From Candidatus Aminicenantota bacterium (lineage in GTDB: Bacteria; Acidobacteriota; Aminicenantia; UBA2199): a stretch of 11,278 nt of DNA. The notes under the pieces were generated by a model. It made no database searches, was not told where the DNA came from, and saw nothing but the letters and a program-made list of their open reading frames with translations. The DNA lies in the NCBI GenBank assembly GCA_029939015.1, contig JAOZTV010000077.1, positions 1 to 11,278 on the forward strand, read 5' to 3'. Both the position numbers and the translations under genes were made by a program. Positions 1 through 6,800 of the stretch are shown in pieces. The first letter of the stretch is position 1; the number at the start of each line of letters is the position of its first letter.

Positions 1-168
1 AAAACATCATCCCCTATTCAAGTAAAAAGAGATAAATTTGGAAAAGTTGATGGTTATGAAAATCTATACATGATTGGAGAAGGAAGCGGGTTTGCAGGAG
101 GAATAATCTCATCAGCAGTTGACGGCATTAAAGCAGCCATGAATATTATGGAGAGAGAGAGTTTATAG
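1..168 (+). CDS. C-terminal end of a FAD-dependent dehydrogenase (COG2509-like), partial
   Basis: The window begins inside this gene. Frame 1 is open for 55 codons to a TAG at 166-168. The tail reads YMIGEGSGFAGGI, then ISSAVDGIKAAMNIM. This is the usual last motif of two-dinucleotide-binding-domain flavoproteins of the uncharacterised FAD-dependent dehydrogenase type: a glycine-rich loop (G-E-G-x-G-x-A-G-G-I) that contacts the FAD ribityl/pyrophosphate part, followed by a helix. Related flavoproteins such as thioredoxin reductase or glucose-inhibited-division-type proteins have a similar C-terminal loop, so the exact family is inferred. The substrate cannot be told. The catalytic and NAD-binding parts lie upstream, outside the window. 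No clear terminator follows in 169-292, and there is no visible link to the metal operon downstream. Confidence 0.7.
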   Translation, partial: KTSSPIQVKRDKFGKVDGYENLYMIGEGSGFAGGIISSAVDGIKAAMNIMERESL

Positions 169-292
169 AAAGGACACAGAATATAAAGGAGAAAAATTTA
201 CAATCTGGGGGATATAGTAACGAATATAGAATTAAATACAATCAAAAATATTGCAAAATAGTTTATGTCACATAATACAACATCAGCAATAT

Positions 293-502
293 TTATTTCC
301 ATACATCATCTTCCTTTTCATCTAACCAATCTTCAATATTATTAGCACTATGATTAGAGAAAGCAAGAGTTTCAGCTGTATCAGTATCAATTTCGAATGA
401 TTTATTCATATATCGTTGTTTAATAAATAAAAAAAAATCATAAACTTCTTGTTGAGCATTTCTCGGAAGAGACAGCCATTCTTTTTTATTAATTGCCAAC
501 AT
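293..502 (-). CDS. DUF2281-like putative antitoxin, no adjacent toxin
   Basis: This is a 69-residue acidic protein. An N-terminal segment with the pattern LPRNAQQEVYDFFLFIKQRY (about residues 12-31) matches the 'L-P-x-x-x-x-x-E-V-x-D-F-I-x-F-L' helix of the DUF2281/VapB-like antitoxin family. The C-terminal part (ETLAFSNHSANNIEDWLDEK, then EDDVWK) resembles the flexible, acidic, Trp-containing toxin-neutralising tail of those proteins. A start at 502 is supported by AGAG about 8 nt upstream. Such antitoxins are normally followed by a PIN-domain or RelE-type toxin, but the 124 bases downstream on this strand (292 to 169) hold no coding region of useful size. It is therefore solitary here. It is divergent from the metal-sensor gene and shares a 120-bp intergenic region with it. 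Family assignment is from pattern memory, and function is inferred. Confidence 0.55.
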   Translation of the reverse strand: MLAINKKEWLSLPRNAQQEVYDFFLFIKQRYMNKSFEIDTDTAETLAFSNHSANNIEDWLDEKEDDVWK

Positions 503-522
503 ATTTAATCTCTTTGAATATA

Positions 523-555
523 ATTATAGAATAATTTAAAAAAAACAGTTGACAA
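523..555 (-). promoter_or_regulatory. Possible promoter for the minus-strand antitoxin-like gene
   Basis: On the minus strand a perfect TATAAT lies at 528-523, 20 nt upstream of the ATG at 502. A TTGTCA lies at 555-550, but the spacer is 21 bp, longer than the usual 16-18. The region is very AT-rich, so a chance match is quite possible. If real, its -35 box shares bases 550-554 with the TTGACA of the divergent metal-operon promoter, making the two promoters back to back. Confidence 0.25.
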
Positions 556-577
556 AAAGAATATATTTGCTTACCAT
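549..577 (+). promoter_or_regulatory. Sigma70-type promoter of the metal-efflux operon
   Basis: A perfect -35 box TTGACA (549-554) is followed by a 17-bp spacer and TACCAT (572-577), which matches 4 of 6 bases of TATAAT. The predicted transcription start (about 584) falls inside the palindrome at 579-602. The distance to the ATG at 623 leaves a leader of about 40 nt containing the ribosome-binding site AGGAG (609-613). This arrangement is typical of SmtB/ArsR autoregulated promoters, in which the repressor covers the start site. Confidence 0.7.
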
Positions 578-578
578 T

Positions 579-602
579 ACATATGAGCAATTATTCATGC
601 GT
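579..602. promoter_or_regulatory. SmtB/CzrA/CadC-type operator (imperfect palindrome)
   Basis: The two 12-base half sites are ACATATGAGCAA and TTATTCATGCGT, directly abutting. Eight of the 12 base pairs are symmetric. The core ATGA…A / T…TCAT matches the known operator pattern of ArsR/SmtB metal sensors, which is built around TGAA/TTCA half sites in an imperfect palindrome. It starts one base after the -10 box and covers the predicted start of transcription, directly upstream of the regulator gene, as expected for autorepression relieved by metal. Confidence 0.7.
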
Positions 603-622
603 TGTTTTAGGAGTTAAGTTAA

Positions 623-979
623 ATGAATGATAATTACATATGTGAAACTAATTATATTCACAAAGATGTTATAAATGAAATAAAATCAAAACTTACAGAA
701 CCAAAACAACATTTACAACTTGCAGAAATTTTTAACATTTTGGGGGATCCGACGCGGATAAAAATATTCCAAATATTAAGCATTTCAGAGGTATGTGTAT
801 GTGATTTAGCTGCTTTGATAAATTTAAGTCAATCGGCAATATCTCATCAACTTCGTTTTTTACGTCAGGCTAATGTCGTAAATTATAGAAAAGAAGGGAA
901 AATTGTTTATTATGCTTTACGGGATGAAAAAATGAAAAAAGTAATTGATTACGGAGTGAAGTATTTGAATGAAAAATAG
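623..979 (+). CDS. ArsR/SmtB-family metal-sensing repressor, CadC-like alpha3N type
   Basis: A 118-residue winged-helix repressor. The core begins at LAEIFNILGDPTRIKIFQIL (about 33-52). The recognition helix is LSQSAISHQLRFLRQANVV (about 68-86), and the beta-wing is NYRKEGKIVYYAL (87-99). The motif SEVCVCDL places Cys58 and Cys60 exactly where S. aureus CadC has its ELCVCD metal box, and Cys7 also matches CadC Cys7. CadC Cys11 is Tyr here, though His13 is close by. The second (alpha5) metal site of SmtB/CzrA/CadC (Asp, His, His, Glu; CadC 101/103/114/117) reads Asp101, Lys103, Tyr114, Glu117. It therefore lacks both histidines and is probably not functional. The expected role is to repress its own operon and release DNA on binding a thiophilic or borderline metal (Cd, Pb, Zn or similar). 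The start ATG at 623 has AGGAG 9 nt upstream. The last 11 bases overlap the next gene. Family assignment is secure; the metal is inferred. Confidence 0.9.
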   Translation: MNDNYICETNYIHKDVINEIKSKLTEPKQHLQLAEIFNILGDPTRIKIFQILSISEVCVCDLAALINLSQSAISHQLRFLRQANVVNYRKEGKIVYYALRDEKMKKVIDYGVKYLNEK

Positions 980-1391
980 ACGGAATCATCAAATATTAAT
1001 ATATTTTTTAATATTAATTTCAACTGTTATTTCATCAACATCTCTAATATTATGTTTTGGAGAAGATGGGAGTGTTTTATTAGAGGTAAAAATATCATCT
1101 TTAAATAGCTGCACTGAAAAAAATATTACTCAATCTAATAATTCAAATTTAGCAGAATCAACAAATCATTGTAGGAATTGCTTTGATATTAATTTGTTTT
1201 TTGAAATCTCAGGAATTCAAAGTAAAATTAATATTGATTACCTAATTGATAATATTTTCCTGGAAACTTATTCTTACAATCAAACATATTTGCCTCAAAA
1301 GCAAGTAAAGTCTAAACCATTATTAATACCTGAGTCTGTACCGAACTATATTATATCAAATATAATTCAAAAAACGGTTCTTCTAATTTAA
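969..1391 (+). CDS. Small exported Cys/His-containing protein of the efflux operon, unknown function
   Basis: This is a 140-residue protein whose ATG lies inside the end of the repressor gene (11-bp overlap), with GGAG about 12 nt upstream, suggesting coupled translation. Residues 8-28 form a hydrophobic export signal or single membrane anchor. The motif CFGEDGSVLLEV follows at 29-40. A polar, Asn/Ser-rich stretch contains Cys48, and the motif H67-C-R-N-C71-F-D73-I comes after it. The C-terminal half (about 80-140) is poorly conserved-looking. Four cysteines plus His67, including a CxxC pair, suggest metal binding or a disulfide in the periplasm. I recall short proteins with a similar 'C-F/I-G-x-D-G-x-V-x-x-E … C … HCxxCxD' pattern next to RND metal-efflux genes in other bacteria, but I know no assigned function. 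Possible roles are a periplasmic metal-binding accessory or sensor for the pump. Reality as a gene is well supported by overlap and signal peptide. Confidence 0.7.
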   Translation: MKNRRNHQILIYFLILISTVISSTSLILCFGEDGSVLLEVKISSLNSCTEKNITQSNNSNLAESTNHCRNCFDINLFFEISGIQSKINIDYLIDNIFLETYSYNQTYLPQKQVKSKPLLIPESVPNYIISNIIQKTVLLI

Positions 1392-1410
1392 ATAAAATCA
1401 ATTTTTTTTA

Positions 1411-1455
1411 TTTTACATATTATAGAAGAGATATTGTTTCTATAAAAATGTAAAA
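1411..1455 (+). other. Imperfect hairpin in the leader of czcC
   Basis: The outer arms TTTTACAT (1411-1418) and ATGTAAAA (1448-1455) pair over 8 bp. The inner arms TATAGAA (1421-1427) and TTCTATA (1438-1444) pair over 7 bp. A small internal loop (AT against AAA) separates the two helices, and the 10-nt apical loop spans 1428-1437. It sits in the only sizeable gap of the operon, between the small Cys protein and czcC. No T-tract follows on the plus strand, so it is not an obvious intrinsic terminator. It could stabilise or process the mRNA, or be a protein-binding palindrome. In AT-rich DNA chance is also possible. Confidence 0.4.
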
Positions 1456-1492
1456 TAACTGATTCCAATAATAAAAATAACAGGAGGGATTT

Positions 1493-2872
1493 ATGAATAA
1501 ACAATTACGGAAATTTTTAAAACTATCTATATATACTTTTACATTAATTTTATTTGGTTTAAATTCATTGATACTAAACGCAAATGTAAAAAAAAATATT
1601 ATTAATTTAGAACAAGAAAAAGTTATACTTAAAAAAAATAAAAATAAAAAAATAAAAAAAACTCTCACATTTGTTGATATAATCAATCGAATAATAAAAA
1701 ACAATCCAGAATTACTCACATATCAGATGGAAATAAAATCAAAAGATGGGATGATTGAGCAATCATCTTTACTCCCAAATCCAGAACTGGAAATGGAAGT
1801 AGAAAACTTTGCAGGTTCTGGCGAAACCAAAGGCTTTAGGCAATCTGAGACAACAATAAAAGTTTCGCAATCAATTTTATTAGGGGGCAAAAGGGAAAAA
1901 AAAATTAAAGTCGCTAGATTTGGGAAAAATGTTTCTATTCGTGAATTAGACAAAAAATTAGTAGACTTGGAGACTGAAGCAAAAATGAGATTTGTCACAA
2001 TTTTACATGTCCAAAAAAAATTGGAACTAAGAAAAAAAATGATCAAATTATCTAAAAATTTTTCAGAGAAAATTAAAATACGAGTTGAATCAGGTAGAAC
2101 TTCACCGGCCGAATTAATGCGTGCTAATGTATCACTATTAAGAAATGAAATGATTTATAAACAACTGCAAAAAGAGTTATCAGCATCAAATTTATATCTT
2201 ACTGCCCTATGGGGTGGAAAAGCAGTGGATTTTCAAAAAATTTTAGGCAATATGGAACTATATTCATTTATCCCAAAAATAAAAGATTATAAAAAACTAT
2301 TGAACCAGAATGTAAATCTTTTAAGTATATTGACGGAGATAGAACTCCAAAAGGCAAGATGGCATCTTGAAAAATCTTATAAGGTACCTGATATTGTATT
2401 AATGGGTGGGGTTCGTAAATTGAATGAATCTGGTAATACTGCTTTTACTTTTAACATATCTGTTCCCCTTCCTCTTTTTAATCGCAATCAAGGTAAAATA
2501 AAATCCTCTCTATACCGGCTAAAAAAATCTGAGTCAAAATTAAGAACTTTAAAAGTAAAACTATTAAACAAGTTAAGAATTTTATTTAAACAATTAGAAA
2601 TCACATATAACAATGCTATTATGTTAAAAATTTCAATACTGCCAAAAGCTTCAAAAATGTTAGATATAATTACCCAAGGATATGAATTAGGTAAATTCAA
2701 TTATTTAAATGTTTTAGATGCATTAAAAACTCAATTGGATATGAGGGAAGAATATTTAGAAGCACTTTCTAATTATTGGCAAATAATTGCTAAGATTGAA
2801 AAGTTAACTTGTTTACATTTTAAAAAATCCAATTTTATAAACATGAAACATATAGGAGATAAGAATGAATAA
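1493..2872 (+). CDS. czcC: Outer-membrane factor of an RND metal efflux pump (CzcC/TolC family)
   Basis: A 459-residue TolC-family protein that would form the trimeric channel through the outer membrane and periplasm for the adjacent adaptor and pump. The N-terminus has a signal peptide (about residues 1-30, ending LILNA) and then a Lys-rich stretch (about 42-56). The first OEP repeat starts at LTFVDIINRIIKNNPEL (58-74). It contains the typical SSLLPNPELEMEVENFAG (91-108) and the KVSQSILLGGKREKKI segment, where CzcC-type proteins have 'Q.i.lGGKR..ri'. The second repeat has DIVLMGGVRKL and the conserved VPLPLFNRNQG, and ends near YLNVLDALKTQLDMREEY. There is no lipobox cysteine, unlike many OprM-type factors. 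AGGAGGG is centred 8 nt upstream of the ATG. It overlaps the next gene by 8 bp. A-runs around 1629-1660 could be slippage-prone but the frame is intact. Gene symbol by family resemblance only. Confidence 0.88.
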   Translation: MNKQLRKFLKLSIYTFTLILFGLNSLILNANVKKNIINLEQEKVILKKNKNKKIKKTLTFVDIINRIIKNNPELLTYQMEIKSKDGMIEQSSLLPNPELEMEVENFAGSGETKGFRQSETTIKVSQSILLGGKREKKIKVARFGKNVSIRELDKKLVDLETEAKMRFVTILHVQKKLELRKKMIKLSKNFSEKIKIRVESGRTSPAELMRANVSLLRNEMIYKQLQKELSASNLYLTALWGGKAVDFQKILGNMELYSFIPKIKDYKKLLNQNVNLLSILTEIELQKARWHLEKSYKVPDIVLMGGVRKLNESGNTAFTFNISVPLPLFNRNQGKIKSSLYRLKKSESKLRTLKVKLLNKLRILFKQLEITYNNAIMLKISILPKASKMLDIITQGYELGKFNYLNVLDALKTQLDMREEYLEALSNYWQIIAKIEKLTCLHFKKSNFINMKHIGDKNE

Positions 2873-3869
2873 TTATAAAAAATTGCAGCACAACATTATT
2901 GTATTGAGTTTCGTCTTGGTTCTTACAATGCTTTTATCAATATCTTGCTCATCAAATGCAAATAATAACAAACAGCTAAAAGATGACACTATAAGTAAAG
3001 TAAAAAAAACAGATGGAGTTCATACAGATGAAGAGCATAATGAAGACAAAGCAATAAAATTAACTGCAGAAGAGCAAAAAGAGTTTCAGATCGAAATAAA
3101 AAAAGTTAAACCAGGAATAATACAAGACCATATTGACTTAACTGGTGAAATAATCCCAGATCCAACAAAATTAGCACACATGACCCCTCGTTTTTCTGGA
3201 ATTGTTAAAGAAGTTAAAAAAACAATAGGTGATAAGGTAAAAAAAGGAGAGATAATTGCGATTATAGAGAGTAATGAGAGCCTGGTTACTTACAAGATGA
3301 AATCCGCAATTAATGGCACAGTGATAGACATGCATATGACAATTGGAGAGAGTGTAAATGATAATTCTCATAGCATTACAGTTGCAAATTTAAAAACTGT
3401 TTGGGGAAATTTCAGCATATATCAAAAAGATTTATCTAAAATTAAAATAAATCAATCGGTTTTAATTACAACAATGAGTGAACTATACAAGAGTAATGGT
3501 AGTATATCATATATTAGTCCAATGATTGATGAAAAAACAAGGACAGCATCGGCTAGAGTTTTGTTAAAAAATAATGATGGAATTTGGAAACCAGGGATGT
3601 TTGTTACTGCCAAAGTTCTGACTATGCAAAAAAATGTTCCAATGGTTGTTAGTAAAAATGCATTGCAGTTAGTTGATGGTCATATAGTAGTTTTTGTAAG
3701 AGAAAAAAAAGGATTTAGAGCACAGGCTATAACTACTGGATTACAAAATGGGCAATATGTTGAGGTTATTTCCGGATTACATCAAGGGCAGGAGTATATT
3801 TCAAAAGGTGCTTTTATGCTTAAAGCGGAAATAGAAAAAGAGTCATTTGGAGATGACCACGGCCATTGA
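2865..3869 (+). CDS. czcB: Periplasmic adaptor (membrane fusion) lipoprotein of the RND pump, CzcB-like
   Basis: A 334-residue membrane-fusion protein linking the inner-membrane pump to the outer-membrane factor. A hydrophobic leader (about 10-27) ends in LLSISC28SS. This is a relaxed lipobox, so Cys28 is probably lipidated and the protein anchored in the inner membrane. An acidic/His segment follows (H53, H58 in VHTDEEHNED). Next come the barrel-sandwich/lipoyl half motifs around PRFSGIVKEVKKTIGDKVKK (108-127) and INGTVIDMHMTIGESV (149-164). Only a very short stretch separates the two halves, as in CzcB/CusB-type proteins without a long hairpin. The beta-barrel and membrane-proximal domains run to about 310 (e.g. 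ISPMIDEKTRTASARVLL, GIWKPGMFVTAKVL). The C-terminus is DDHGH, a second small His/Asp cluster. The N-terminal part lacks the methionines used by CusB for Cu(I), favouring a divalent metal. The ATG overlaps the end of czcC by 8 bp, with AGGAG at 2854-2858. Confidence 0.88.
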   Translation: MNNYKKLQHNIIVLSFVLVLTMLLSISCSSNANNNKQLKDDTISKVKKTDGVHTDEEHNEDKAIKLTAEEQKEFQIEIKKVKPGIIQDHIDLTGEIIPDPTKLAHMTPRFSGIVKEVKKTIGDKVKKGEIIAIIESNESLVTYKMKSAINGTVIDMHMTIGESVNDNSHSITVANLKTVWGNFSIYQKDLSKIKINQSVLITTMSELYKSNGSISYISPMIDEKTRTASARVLLKNNDGIWKPGMFVTAKVLTMQKNVPMVVSKNALQLVDGHIVVFVREKKGFRAQAITTGLQNGQYVEVISGLHQGQEYISKGAFMLKAEIEKESFGDDHGH

Positions 3870-3885
3870 TTATAATGTGAAAAAC

Positions 3886-6800
3886 ATGAAAAAAATAATA
3901 GATTTCGTATTAAAAAACAGACTTTTGATAGTAGTAATTGGTATATTCATTATTGTAGGAGGATATTTTAGCTACCAGCAATTGCCAATAGATGCGTTTC
4001 CCGACGTATCACCAACGCTAGTTCAAGTTTTTACTACAACAGATGGACTTGCCCCAGAAGAAATTGAAAAATACATTACATTTCCAGTTGAAGTTGCGAT
4101 GAATGGATTGCCTAATATAAAAAATATAAGATCTGTATCCAATTTTGGATTATCAGTAGTTAACATCTATTTTGAAGATGGGACAGATATATATTTTTGC
4201 AGACAACTTGTAAATGAAAGATTACAAGAAGCGAGAGAGGAAATCCCTGAAGGATTTGGTGACCCCCAAATGGGACCAATTTCAACAGGAATGGGTCTGA
4301 TTTTGTTTTATTATTTAGATGATCAATCTGGAAAATATTCCCTTGAGGAATTACGGACTATTCAAGACTGGTTAATTAAATATCAACTTCAAACTGTACC
4401 CGGTGTAACCGAGGTTTTAGGAATTGGGGGTTGGGAAAAACAGTTCCATATCAACATGGATCCAAATGGACTGTTAAGATATAATATAACAATAAATGAA
4501 GTAGTCGAACAAATAAAACGAAATAATTTGAACGTTGGAGCATCTTTTATTGAAAAAGATGCAGAAGAATTTATTGTGCGATCAGTTGGGCTTGCAACAA
4601 AAATTGCTGATCTGGAAAACATTATTATTAAGGCTGAGGATGGAGTCCCTGTCTACTTAAAACATTTAGCAAAAGTAAAAATTGGTGGAGCTGTTCGTAG
4701 AGGTGTTCAAACAAGAAATGGCGAGAAAGAAGTTGTTTCGGGTATGGTAGTAAAACTTTACGGAACAAATTCATCAACGGTAATCAGTCGTGTAGAACAA
4801 AAGATGGAAGAAATAAACAAAATATTGCCTGAAGACATTAAATTGGTACCATATTATCAACAGAAAACGCTTGTAGAGGCAGCTGTAAATACTGTAACTA
4901 CTGCTCTTTGGCAAGGAATCCTACTTGTTGTAATAATTTTAATGTTATTTATGGGGGCAATACGCCCAAGTATAGTTGTTGCTTTATCTATCCCATTTTC
5001 TATTATGTTTGCTTTTATAGGGATGCGTTTTTTTAATATTTCAATAAACCTTATGTCATTTGGCGGACTTGCAATAGCAATTGGAATGATGGTTGATGCT
5101 AGTATTGTTCTTGTAGAAAACATTGAAAGAATTAAAAATGAATTTACCACAAAAGAATCGTTAATGCGTATTGTTGCAAGAGCCGGAAAAGAAGTACTTC
5201 GCCCAATATTTTTTGCAATAATTATTATTATAACAGTGTTCATTCCTCTATTTACACTCCAGGGAGTAGAAGGTAAAACTTTTAAACCTCTTGCCTATAC
5301 TATTTCTCTTGCAATGTTGGGCTCACTTTTATTTGCCGTTGTGTTAGCTCCAGTACTTTCTTCATTAATAATGAAAAAGAATAAAAATAATACAAAAAAT
5401 GCTCAGAAAGAGAATTGGATTATTCGGTTGTTATTAGTATTTTACAAACCAATGTTAACGTTTTTTGTGAAGGTTAGAATGGCTGCTGTTGTATTGGCAA
5501 TTCTTATATTATGTGTAGGCGCCATTATTTTCCCGCAACTTGGATCTGAATTTACTCCAACTCTTCAAGAAGGAACACTTGTACTAAGATTAAGTATGGC
5601 TCCATCAATTTCACTAACTGAAAGTACTCGTATCACAATGCTGGCAGAAAAAAGATTATTGAAAATACCGGAAATTACAGAAGTTATTACTAGAATTGGT
5701 AGAGGAGAAGTTGGTGCCCACACTGATCCAATTAATAGTGCTGAGATATATATCATACTTAAGGAGCAAAATCAATGGCGAGATGATACTAACCAAGAAG
5801 ATCTTGAAAAGATTATTCGCAAAGAATTTGGGAATATCCCTGGAGTATTAACAAATTTCACACAGCCAATTCGTATGACAGTTGATGAACTCCTTGAAGG
5901 TGTTAGAGCTGAATTAGCAATAAAATTATTTGGCGATGATTTAGAAATTTTAAAGAAGAAAGCAGAAGAGATTGCAGCAGTTATTCGGACTGTTTCAGGA
6001 GCAGCAGATATTCAGGTAGATCAGATTAGTGGAAAACCGCAACTTAGAATTACAGTAGACCGCCATGCAATTGCACGATATGGAATTAACCTTGCAGATG
6101 TACAGGAAGTGATTAGAACATCTATTGGGGGAGAAATAGCCGGGCAAATATTTGAAGGGATAAGACGTTTCAATATACTTGTGAGATTTGCACCAAAATT
6201 TAGAAGAGATTTAAATGCTATAAAAGATATTTTAATTGATTCTCCTAATGGTATCAAGGTCCCTCTTAGCCAGTTAGCAAAAATAGAAGAAGTTGTTGGA
6301 CCAAGACAAATTACCAGGGAGCAGAGTCAACGATTTATTTCAATCCAATGTAATGTAGAAGATCGAGATATCGGATCGTTCGTGAAAGAAGGTCAAAATA
6401 AAATTGATGAAAAAATCAAATTACCAGCAGGTTATCTTGTTACATGGGGAGGTCAATTCAAACTTCAGCAAGAAGCTAACAAAAGATTTGCTATAGTAGT
6501 GCCAGTAACACTTTTATTGATATTTTTTCTTCTATTTTCAAGTTTCAATTCACTAAAAAACTCTTTTCTTATCTTATTAAATATTCCTCTTGCTCTAGTT
6601 GGTGGCATTGTAGCATTGTGGCTGACAGGACAAAATTTGTCTGTACCAGCTTCTGTCGGATTCATTGCACTATTCGGTATTGCACTTGAAAATGGGATGG
6701 TCCTTGTGACTTACTTTAATCAACTTTTAAGAGAAGGATTGAAAATAGATGAAGTATCTGTTAAGGGTGCTTTGCTTCGATTACGTCCGGTGCTGATGAC

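Noticed and set aside
1420..1719. Minus-strand open frame of 99 codons opposite the start of czcC
   Set aside because: It is antisense to the signal peptide and Lys-rich part of a clear TolC-family gene. Its Phe/Ile/Leu-rich translation simply mirrors the A-rich sense strand.
4857..5243. Minus-strand open frame of 128 codons within the pump gene
   Set aside because: It is antisense to TM helices of the RND pump, where the coding strand shows conserved family motifs. It has no ribosome-binding site or recognisable product.
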